Below are positions 1 through 6,076 of a DNA stretch of 6,987 nucleotides, piece by piece. Under the pieces are notes generated by a model. It was given only the letters and a program-made list of their open reading frames with translations. It made no database searches and had not been told where the DNA came from. This DNA comes from Burkholderiaceae bacterium (GTDB lineage: Bacteria; Pseudomonadota; Gammaproteobacteria; Burkholderiales; Burkholderiaceae). The DNA lies in contig CANCQD010000111.1 in NCBI GenBank assembly GCA_947380285.1, positions 1 through 6,987 of the forward strand, read 5' to 3'. The first letter of the stretch is position 1. Every line of letters starts with the position of its first letter. The translations under genes and the position numbers were made by a program.

Positions 1-2226
1 CGTGAAAATGGATTAAATCGTAAATCGTTAGAAGCGGCTATTGATTTAGTGCGCGGAGGAGAATCAGTGAATAGTGCAGATGCTGAAGGCCAACGTGAAG
101 CCTTAAAGAAATACACAGTGGATTTAACTGAGCGTGCTCGTATGGGTAAACTCGATCCAGTAATAGGTCGCGATGATGAGATTCGTCGCACCATTCAAAT
201 TTTGCAGCGTCGTGGCAAAAACAATCCGGTGCTCATTGGAGAGCCTGGGGTAGGTAAGACCGCTATCGTTGAAGGCTTAGCGCAGCGCATCGTCAATGGT
301 GAAGTTCCTGAGACCTTGAAAAATAAGCGTGTCTTGGTCTTGGATATGGCTTTGTTATTAGCTGGTGCCAAGTATCGCGGTGAATTCGAAGAGCGTCTCA
401 AGGCTGTTCTGAGTGATGTCGCCAAAGATGAAGGTCAAACCATTATCTTTATCGACGAGATTCATACGATGGTTGGTGCAGGCAAGGGAGAGGGCGCGAT
501 GGATGCCGGCAATATGCTCAAGCCCGCCTTGGCTCGTGGTGAATTACATTGCATTGGTGCAACTACCTTAGATGAATATCGTAAGTACATCGAAAAAGAT
601 CCAGCGCTGGAACGTCGTTTCCAAAAAGTGATGGTGGAAGAGCCTACCGTCGAGGCAACTATTGCCATCTTGCGAGGCCTTAAAGAGCGCTATGAACTAC
701 ATCATGGTATCGAAATTACTGATCCAGCTATTGTTGCGGCTGCTGAGTTATCGCATCGCTACATTACGGATCGTTTCTTGCCAGATAAGGCGATCGACCT
801 AATTGACGAAGCGGGTTCGCGCATTCGGATGGAGATTGATTCTAAGCCTGAGGTGATGGATAGGCTGGAGCGTCGTCTGATTCAATTAAAGATTGAGCGC
901 GAAGCGGTTAAGAAGGAGAAGGATGATGCTTCGCAAAAACGCCTAGGTCTCATTGAGGATGAAATTAAACGTCTAGGCGCTGAATATGCTGATTTAGAAG
1001 AGGTTTGGAAAGCGGAGAAGGGCGCTGTATTAGGCGCAGCTCAGCTGAAAGAGGAGATTGAGAAAGTAAGGGTAGATATTGCAAAGTTACAACGCGATGG
1101 CAAGTTGGAAAAAGTTGCGGAGTTGCAGTATGGTAAGTTGCCTGAGCTTGAGGCTAAGTTGAAGTCTGCTGCTGCAGCCGAAGCTAAGGGTGATAAAGAT
1201 GGCGTAGTGAAGAACAAGTTACTTCGCACCCAAGTTGGCGCCGAAGAAATTGCTGAAGTGGTTTCTCGTGCAACAGGTATTCCGGTATCAAAGATGATGC
1301 AAGGTGAGCGCGATAAGTTGCTCAAGATGGAGGAGCTGCTGCATAAGCGTGTGGTTGGCCAAGAAGAGGCCATTCGCGCAGTATCAGATGCTATTCGTCG
1401 TTCCCGTGCTGGTTTGGCTGAAGAGAATCGTCCTTATGGATCCTTCTTATTCCTTGGGCCTACCGGTGTTGGTAAGACTGAGCTCTGTAAAGCCCTAGCT
1501 GGCTTCTTGTTTGATAGCGAAGATCACCTCATTCGTATTGATATGAGTGAGTTTATGGAGAAGCATAGCGTGGCGCGTTTAATCGGCGCGCCTCCGGGCT
1601 ACGTTGGCTACGAAGAGGGTGGTTATTTAACCGAGCAAGTTCGTCGTCATCCATATAGCGTGATCTTGTTTGATGAAATCGAGAAAGCTCACCCAGATGT
1701 ATTTAATGTTCTCTTGCAGGTATTGGATGATGGTCGTCTAACAGATGGTCAAGGTCGCACAGTAGACTTCAAGAATACTGTCATTGTCATGACCAGTAAT
1801 ATTGGTTCGCATTTGATTCAGTCAATGGTGGATAAGAAGCAAGCAGAAATTAAAGAAGCGGTATTCGAAGAGCTGAAGAATCATTTTCGTCCTGAGTTTT
1901 TAAACCGTATTGATGAAATCGTTGTGTTCCATGGCCTAGACAAGGGCAATATTGCGAACATTGCGAAGATCTTGCTGAAGAACTTGTCGGATCGTTTGGC
2001 AAAAGTGGATATGCAGCTTGAGGTCAGTGATGCCGCTTTGAATAAGATTGCTGAGGTGGGCTTTGATCCAGTCTTTGGAGCAAGGCCGCTGAAGCGGGCA
2101 ATTCAGCAGCATATTGAGAACCCAGTCTCCAAGATGATTTTGGAAGGTAAGTTCGGACCTATGGATGTAGTGCCTGTCGATGTGGATAAAACAGGTGATT
2201 TTAGCTTTAGCCGTCAGGTCCATTAA
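1..2226 (+). CDS. clpB: ATP-dependent chaperone ClpB (disaggregase), 5'-truncated by the window
   Basis: ClpB is the cytosolic Hsp100 disaggregase that works with DnaK/DnaJ/GrpE to pull polypeptides out of aggregates through a hexameric pore. The frame is open from base 1 ([13 protein letters not shown]), so the gene starts upstream; 741 residues are visible and about 126 are missing by alignment to E. coli ClpB, i.e. most of the N-domain. Visible residues: AAA+ module 1 has Walker A GEPGVGKT at 80-87, pore-loop Tyr125 (KYRG), Walker B IIFIDE at 148-153 and arginine fingers R205-R206. The charged coiled-coil middle domain spans about 281-410. Module 2 has Walker A GPTGVGKT at 486-493, pore-loop Tyr534 (GYVGY), Walker B VILFDE at 554-559, Arg636 (LNRIDE) and sensor-2 GARPLKR around Arg695. 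All key residues are intact. The two Walker A motifs lie 7 residues further apart than in E. coli, so the middle region is slightly longer. The stop is TAA at 2224-2226, with no obvious terminator after it. The gene's own promoter is outside the window. Confidence 0.98.
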   Translation, partial: RENGLNRKSLEAAIDLVRGGESVNSADAEGQREALKKYTVDLTERARMGKLDPVIGRDDEIRRTIQILQRRGKNNPVLIGEPGVGKTAIVEGLAQRIVNGEVPETLKNKRVLVLDMALLLAGAKYRGEFEERLKAVLSDVAKDEGQTIIFIDEIHTMVGAGKGEGAMDAGNMLKPALARGELHCIGATTLDEYRKYIEKDPALERRFQKVMVEEPTVEATIAILRGLKERYELHHGIEITDPAIVAAAELSHRYITDRFLPDKAIDLIDEAGSRIRMEIDSKPEVMDRLERRLIQLKIEREAVKKEKDDASQKRLGLIEDEIKRLGAEYADLEEVWKAEKGAVLGAAQLKEEIEKVRVDIAKLQRDGKLEKVAELQYGKLPELEAKLKSAAAAEAKGDKDGVVKNKLLRTQVGAEEIAEVVSRATGIPVSKMMQGERDKLLKMEELLHKRVVGQEEAIRAVSDAIRRSRAGLAEENRPYGSFLFLGPTGVGKTELCKALAGFLFDSEDHLIRIDMSEFMEKHSVARLIGAPPGYVGYEEGGYLTEQVRRHPYSVILFDEIEKAHPDVFNVLLQVLDDGRLTDGQGRTVDFKNTVIVMTSNIGSHLIQSMVDKKQAEIKEAVFEELKNHFRPEFLNRIDEIVVFHGLDKGNIANIAKILLKNLSDRLAKVDMQLEVSDAALNKIAEVGFDPVFGARPLKRAIQQHIENPVSKMILEGKFGPMDVVPVDVDKTGDFSFSRQVH
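55..69 (+). promoter_or_regulatory. Internal ribosome binding site and GTG start within clpB
   Basis: GGAGGAG at 55-61 is a near-ideal Shine-Dalgarno sequence. It is followed after 5 bases by an in-frame GTG at 67-69, in the context RGGES-V-N. This Val aligns with Val149 of E. coli ClpB, the known internal start that yields a shorter isoform lacking the N-domain. Initiation here would give a 719-residue product holding both AAA+ modules. The GTG at 49 lies upstream of this Shine-Dalgarno and has no good site of its own, so it is not the preferred internal start. Use of the site in this organism is inferred. Confidence 0.6.
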
Positions 2227-2236
2227 GTAGTCAAAA

Positions 2237-2242
2237 TATAGT
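2237..2242 (+). promoter_or_regulatory. Possible -10 element for the downstream MFS gene
   Basis: TATAGT matches the sigma-70 -10 consensus at five of six positions and lies just after the clpB stop. A start of transcription near 2249 would give a leader of about 30 bases. I see no convincing -35 hexamer 16-19 bases upstream, so this is weak. The transporter may instead be read through from clpB. Confidence 0.2.
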
Positions 2243-2245
2243 TCA

Positions 2246-2261
2246 GCAGGAATATTCCTGC
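2246..2261. repeat. Perfect 16-base palindrome between clpB and the MFS gene
   Basis: GCAGGAATATTCCTGC is its own exact reverse complement, with no central spacer. It lies 19 bases after the clpB stop and ends 17 bases before the ATG at 2279. It could be an operator for a dimeric regulator. As RNA it could fold into only a 5-base stem (GCAGG/CCTGC) with a 6-base loop, and no T-run follows, so it is a poor rho-independent terminator. Function unknown. Confidence 0.6.
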
Positions 2262-2278
2262 GCCAGTAAACTCGGCAC

Positions 2279-3511
2279 ATGACTGTTGCGCTTAGTAGGC
2301 GTGCCAGTGATGTCCGGGTTATTGGTCTCATTAGCCTAGCTCACGGCAGCTCCCATTTCTTTCATTTAGTGCTTCCTCCCATGTTCCCATGGTTGAAGGA
2401 TGCTTTTGCATTGAGTTATGCCGAACTCGGTTTACTCATGTCGGTCTTCTTTGTTGTGTCTTGTGTAGCTCAGGCTACATCTGGTTTTTTAGTGGACCGT
2501 ATTGGAGCTCGGCCAGTTTTATTTAGCGGCATAAGCATGCTTGTCATTGCAGCACTGGTGTATTCCCAAAGTAATGGTTATGCCATGCTCTTATTGGGGG
2601 CGGTCATTGCTGGTTGCGGTAACGGTATTTTTCATCCTGTTGACTACACACTCATCAATCACAAGGTGTCGCCACCCAATCTTCCATATGCCTATTCAAT
2701 GCATGGTGTCACAGGGTACTTGGGGTGGGCAGCTGCGCCAGCCTTCATGGTGGCGATTGCTCAATTGGCCGATTGGCGTATTGCATTCTTATCTGCAGTA
2801 CTACTGGAGGTTTGTGTCTTAGCGATTCTTTGGATCAATAGAAATTATCTTTTAGACAATGTTAAAGAGCGTCATGAGAATACGCATGCAAGTACTCAGG
2901 CTGCTAATCCTGGCATTGCTCAGGAGAGCCCATTCGCATTCTTGAGGTTGCCAGCTGTTTGGTTATGTTGGGCCTTCTTTTTCTTCAGTATGGCCTCCAC
3001 CTCGAGCTTACAATCTTTTGCGCCAAGTGCACTTTTTAGTATTTATGAAGTTCCTTTAAATGTAGGTAGTTACTACATTACGCTTTTGGCATTGGGGAGT
3101 GCTGGAGGAGTTTTATTTGGGGGCTACTTGGCGGCAAAGTTGCAGGCACCAGAAAGAATTGTCTCCATATGCCTCTCTATTACGGTAGTAATGTGCTTGC
3201 TGTTATCTACAGGATTCATTTCAATTGATCTCATTCCTATCATCTTCTTTGCGCTGGGATTCGGGTATGGAGTGGTGGCACCTTCGCGAGATCTATTGGT
3301 GAAAAAGGCAACACCTCAAGGCGTAGCTGGACGCGTATATGGAATCGTCTATTCAGGAATTGATTTGGGTGCCGCAGTTGGCCCATTTATTTTTGGCTTC
3401 TTTATGGATGCTGGATTGCCAAAGGCGCTATTTCTTGGGATTGTCGTGTTCCAGCTCATGATTATTCCAACTGTCTTTAAGGTAACCTCAAAGAATCGGC
3501 AAGCAGCTTAA
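2279..3511 (+). CDS. MFS transporter, fosmidomycin-resistance-like type
   Basis: This is a 410-residue inner-membrane secondary transporter, the usual length for a 12-helix major facilitator. Hydrophobic segments run through the whole protein. A polar stretch at about 193-216 (KERHENTHASTQ) fits the central cytoplasmic loop between the two six-helix halves. The motif A loop GFLVDRIGAR is at 69-78. The GNGIFHP motif at 114-120 and the conserved half-2 stretch GVVAPSRDLLVKKATP at 331-346 resemble Fsr/YfiQ-like MFS proteins and related putative organic-acid carriers. The substrate cannot be read from sequence. The ATG at 2279 is the first possible start, because an in-frame TAA lies at 2267-2269. 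No Shine-Dalgarno is visible just upstream (CTCGGCAC). The gene follows clpB by 52 bases on the same strand. Its stop codon overlaps the stop of the convergent pxpA gene, so no terminator separates them. It might export a drug-like compound or import a metabolite. Confidence 0.9.
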   Translation: MTVALSRRASDVRVIGLISLAHGSSHFFHLVLPPMFPWLKDAFALSYAELGLLMSVFFVVSCVAQATSGFLVDRIGARPVLFSGISMLVIAALVYSQSNGYAMLLLGAVIAGCGNGIFHPVDYTLINHKVSPPNLPYAYSMHGVTGYLGWAAAPAFMVAIAQLADWRIAFLSAVLLEVCVLAILWINRNYLLDNVKERHENTHASTQAANPGIAQESPFAFLRLPAVWLCWAFFFFSMASTSSLQSFAPSALFSIYEVPLNVGSYYITLLALGSAGGVLFGGYLAAKLQAPERIVSICLSITVVMCLLLSTGFISIDLIPIIFFALGFGYGVVAPSRDLLVKKATPQGVAGRVYGIVYSGIDLGAAVGPFIFGFFMDAGLPKALFLGIVVFQLMIIPTVFKVTSKNRQAA

Positions 3512-4227
3512 ACTAGAGCCGCTTTAATCCTTTTTGCAAATTCAACCGCATGCGGATTATCACCATGAATGCATAAGGTGTCAGCCTGGATTTTGATTTC
3601 ACTACCATCAATTGCAGTGACTTTTCCATTCTTTGAAAAATAGATTGCTTGATTGAGCGCATCCGATTCATCTTCAATTACTGCGCCCGCTTGAGTACGC
3701 GGGACCAGAAAGCCTTCTTTGGTGTATCTGCGATCCGCGAATACCTCTTGCCATACCGGAACATTTAGCTCTTTGGCAGCATCGATCAAGCAACTTCCTG
3801 CAAGGCCGTACAAAATAACTTCGGACCCTAAATCTTTTACAGCCTGTGCAATACCTCGCGCGAGTTTGATGTCTTTAGCTGCCTGGTTATAAAGAGCCCC
3901 ATGCGGTTTGACATGATGAAGCTTATTTCCAATTGCATCCACAAAAGCTTTTAATGCGCCAGCCTGGTAAAGAACATAATTGTAGGCATCTTGTTCGGAT
4001 ATGGCCATCTCACGTCGCCCAAAGCCTTCTAGATCTGGAAGGCCTGGATGTGCGCCAATACGAACCCCTTTTTTACTTGCCATTTCAACTAACTTTTTCA
4101 TGCGTGCTGGATCGCCAGCGTGCCACCCGCAAGCAATATTGGTCGATGTAATGTAGTCAAGCAATAACGCGTCATTGCCCATATCCCAGGCACCAAAGCC
4201 TTCGCCCATATCGCTATTAATATCCAT
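3508..4227 (-). CDS. pxpA: 5-oxoprolinase subunit PxpA (LamB/YcsF family)
   Basis: PxpA is one part of the cytosolic prokaryotic 5-oxoprolinase, which with PxpB and PxpC uses ATP to hydrolyse 5-oxo-L-proline to L-glutamate. The 239-residue product is close to the family length (about 245-255). Family motifs in order: N-terminal DINSDMGEGFG (2-12), NIACGWHAGDP (30-40), GAHPGLPDLEGFGRR (58-72), HHVKPHGALYN (104-114), EVFADRRYT (161-169), and CIHGDNPHAV (219-228) near the C-terminus. The third residue after NIAC is Trp, where many members have Phe. The ATG at 4227 is preceded by TGGAA seven bases upstream, and its A is the last base of the pxpBC stop codon (TAATG), pointing to translational coupling. 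The 3' end overlaps the convergent MFS gene by four bases. Older names such as lactam utilisation protein refer to the same family. Confidence 0.95.
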   Translation of the reverse strand: MDINSDMGEGFGAWDMGNDALLLDYITSTNIACGWHAGDPARMKKLVEMASKKGVRIGAHPGLPDLEGFGRREMAISEQDAYNYVLYQAGALKAFVDAIGNKLHHVKPHGALYNQAAKDIKLARGIAQAVKDLGSEVILYGLAGSCLIDAAKELNVPVWQEVFADRRYTKEGFLVPRTQAGAVIEDESDALNQAIYFSKNGKVTAIDGSEIKIQADTLCIHGDNPHAVEFAKRIKAALV

Positions 4228-5969
4228 TACGAATTTCCACTGGTTTGAATAATTGTTTGAATTGAGTTAATTGTTAATTCTTCTAACTTTAATGCTTCTG
4301 CATTTAAACGGTCCGCCTCTTCAATATCTATCGGAATTAATCGTATTTTTGAGCCGGGTTTAACTTGTGCCAATTTAATGAGGTTGGAATGAATTACCTC
4401 GGCTAAGCGTGGGTATCCGCCAGTGGTTTGGTGCTCTGCAAGCATCACAATAGGTTCATGTGAGGGTGGAAATTGCACAGTTCCAAAAGTAATCGCTTGT
4501 GATGGAATATTAGGCAAATTCTTTTTAACCTTAAACTCGCCTTGTAGACGTAGACCCATACGATTGCTTTGGTTGCTCACAGTCCAAACGGTCGACCAAA
4601 ATAACTCTCGCTCTTTAATCGATAAAAAGGGTAGGTGAGGCCCTGCCAAGCAATAGATTGGCGTGATTGCTGCCAATGGCGTGAAAGGTGACTTGATATG
4701 CCATTTTGCGAAACATGGCAAAGCATCTTCTTTAAGGAGTGACTTTAAGAAAGGCGACTGCAAAGGTGATTGGGGGTTGATGAGCGATAAGAGCTGCCCC
4801 TTTTCAAGGCGTTTTGGTCCCATATCAGCGCTGATGTGTGAGCCTGAGCGGCCCAAGATTTTAGGTAATTGCAGCCCGCCACCAATAGCCAAAAGCGCTC
4901 GAAACCCAGGATTAAGCGGCGAAAATTTGAGCACGCTGCCTTTTGCCAGCCATACGGGTCGATTGCCTGGGATACGTTGATCATCAACAATGCCGTCACA
5001 GCGTGCGCCAACCCAGGCTACACAAGTTGCTTGATGAAAGAGAAGGCTTGGACCGCTGGAGGTCATCTCTATGGCAGCCATCTCTAAGGGGTTGCCTACT
5101 AAAGCATTTGCTAGATGAAGTGATGATAAGTCGCAGGCTCCACCAGGACCAACCGCCCAATGAGAAAGGCCAGATCTTGGCCCATCCTGAATAGTGCTAA
5201 AGGTTCCAGACTGTAATACTTCAATAGATGCTTTGTGATGAGCCTTATCTAATACGTGAATAATTTCTTGGTGAGCGTTCTTTTGATCTTTTTTGTAAAA
5301 CTCATCCAATGTAATTTCTTCAATCTGCATTTGATCTCCGGCCATAAATAATCCTGGCGGTTGCTTTTGGATGTCAAACATTTGATTGGGTGAGCGACCA
5401 ATTAGATTCCATCCGCCTGGCGTGGTTCGGGGGTAAATTGCAGTTTGCAATTCTGCAATCGCAACGCTACCTTTTGGGACTGCTGGTCGAGGAGAGGGTA
5501 GGCGAGGTAGGCGTAACTTAGGGTCAAGGCCACTAAAGTATGCAAACCCAGGCATAAAGCCCAGAATATCTGCCGTATAAAGATTTTTCTTATGAAGATG
5601 AATTGTCTCTTCAATAGACAGTTGGCAGGCCTTAGCAATGGCGTGTAGATCTAACGCAACATCAGGGTGATAACAAACTTGAATCCGGTGAATCTTAGCC
5701 GGATAAGTTGAGCGCTTCTTTTGTTTTGCCAGCTGATGCTGAATTTTCTCTAGTTCTGCAAATGCTTGTTGACGCGTTAGATTTGGTCCTTCATGCGTAT
5801 ATTGCAATTGGATGACCAGCGAATCTAGACCAGGAACGATTTCAGCGGCCCATAAGGGTTTGTTGGCTAACAGTAGCTTGCTTAGCTCATGAATATCTTT
5901 TAAGGCATCTGATGATTTGGAGAAATCAATCAATATGCTGTGGTCGCCAATTAGTGTGCAATGCATCAT
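4227..5969 (-). CDS. pxpBC: Fused 5-oxoprolinase subunits PxpB and PxpC (KipI-KipA fusion)
   Basis: One 580-residue protein carries two subunits that are separate genes in E. coli and B. subtilis. Residues about 1-225 are the PxpB/KipI domain: CYHPDVALDL (99-108), GFMPGFAYFSGLDP (137-150), PRPAVPKGSVAIAELQTAIYP (160-180) and TPGGWNLIGRSP (183-194). A charged linker at about 223-248 leads to the PxpC/KipA domain: LQSGTFSTIQDGPRSG (252-267), GPGGACD (274-280), LANALVGNP (286-294), IGGGLQLP (362-369), SNRMGLRLQG (468-477) and HQTTGGYPRLAEV (513-525). No biotin carboxylase or amidase domain is present. Together with pxpA next door, this favours 5-oxoprolinase over urea carboxylase or allophanate hydrolase. 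Some PxpC motifs are altered: GRSGSH (373-378) stands where GSRST-like sequence is usual. The start is ATG at 5969 or the adjacent ATG at 5966; no strong Shine-Dalgarno is visible. It is the first gene of a two-gene operon. Confidence 0.93.
   Translation of the reverse strand: MMHCTLIGDHSILIDFSKSSDALKDIHELSKLLLANKPLWAAEIVPGLDSLVIQLQYTHEGPNLTRQQAFAELEKIQHQLAKQKKRSTYPAKIHRIQVCYHPDVALDLHAIAKACQLSIEETIHLHKKNLYTADILGFMPGFAYFSGLDPKLRLPRLPSPRPAVPKGSVAIAELQTAIYPRTTPGGWNLIGRSPNQMFDIQKQPPGLFMAGDQMQIEEITLDEFYKKDQKNAHQEIIHVLDKAHHKASIEVLQSGTFSTIQDGPRSGLSHWAVGPGGACDLSSLHLANALVGNPLEMAAIEMTSSGPSLLFHQATCVAWVGARCDGIVDDQRIPGNRPVWLAKGSVLKFSPLNPGFRALLAIGGGLQLPKILGRSGSHISADMGPKRLEKGQLLSLINPQSPLQSPFLKSLLKEDALPCFAKWHIKSPFTPLAAITPIYCLAGPHLPFLSIKERELFWSTVWTVSNQSNRMGLRLQGEFKVKKNLPNIPSQAITFGTVQFPPSHEPIVMLAEHQTTGGYPRLAEVIHSNLIKLAQVKPGSKIRLIPIDIEEADRLNAEALKLEELTINSIQTIIQTSGNS
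4235..4239 (-). promoter_or_regulatory. Ribosome binding site of pxpA inside the pxpBC 3' end
   Basis: On the minus strand TGGAA lies seven bases before the pxpA ATG, within the last codons of pxpBC. It is only moderately matched to the anti-Shine-Dalgarno sequence. With the TAATG stop/start overlap, re-initiation by ribosomes finishing pxpBC is the likely way pxpA is translated in step with its partner. Confidence 0.45.
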
Positions 5970-6076
5970 GATGGAGTCTTAGGGGTTTTCTCTAGTATGT
6001 GCTTTAGCGGGAATAATTGGGTTATAAAGATGGTACTCATTCATTAATTTAAAGCCTAAAAAATAAAGGAGACAAA
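5970..6076. promoter_or_regulatory. Divergent promoter region between pxpBC and the second MFS gene
   Basis: These 107 bases separate two divergently transcribed genes, so both promoters should lie here or just inside the genes. The region is AT-rich. On the + strand TATAAA at 6023-6028 is a plausible -10 box giving a leader of about 40 bases, but no clear -35 lies at the right distance. The minus strand shows TATAAC across 6021-6026, also without a good -35. A small dyad ATAA-N5-TTAT at 6013-6025 overlaps these boxes and could be a regulator site of LysR type. GCTTTA at 6001-6006 is mirrored by TAAAGC at 6050-6055. None of these is strong enough for a firm call. Confidence 0.45.
6066..6072 (+). 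promoter_or_regulatory. Strong Shine-Dalgarno of the second MFS gene
   Basis: AAGGAGA ends four bases before the ATG at 6077, close to ideal. It fixes that ATG as the start and contrasts with the weak or absent sites before the first MFS gene and pxpBC. Confidence 0.85.

Noticed and set aside
49..51. GTG at 49 as the true start of the clpB frame
   Set aside because: The frame is open and ClpB-like from base 1, so the gene starts before the window; the only good internal ribosome site serves the GTG at 67 instead.
1041..1373. 110-codon minus-strand frame rich in Ser and Leu inside clpB
   Set aside because: It mirrors the charged middle domain of clpB; serine- and leucine-rich antisense frames are the expected shadow of Lys/Glu-rich coding sequence.
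2246..2261. Palindrome as a rho-independent terminator of clpB
   Set aside because: The stem would be only five base pairs with a six-base loop, and no run of T follows.
1936..2331. 131-codon open frame on the minus strand across the end of clpB
   Set aside because: It is antisense to intact, conserved clpB codons, its product has no recognisable motif, and it would span the palindrome and the start of the MFS gene. It reads as a chance frame.
4663..4980. 105-codon plus-strand frame inside pxpBC
   Set aside because: It lies wholly opposite the conserved PxpC domain and shows no domain or ribosome binding site to support it.
4227..5969. Urea carboxylase or allophanate hydrolase identity for the fused protein
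   Set aside because: The two domains are shared with those enzymes, but there is no biotin carboxylase, biotinyl or amidase domain here or beside it, and the adjacent pxpA fits 5-oxoprolinase.
6031..6046. TGGTAC-containing stretch as a sigma-54 promoter
   Set aside because: The second half lacks the required GC at the -12 element, so the match is only to the first half.
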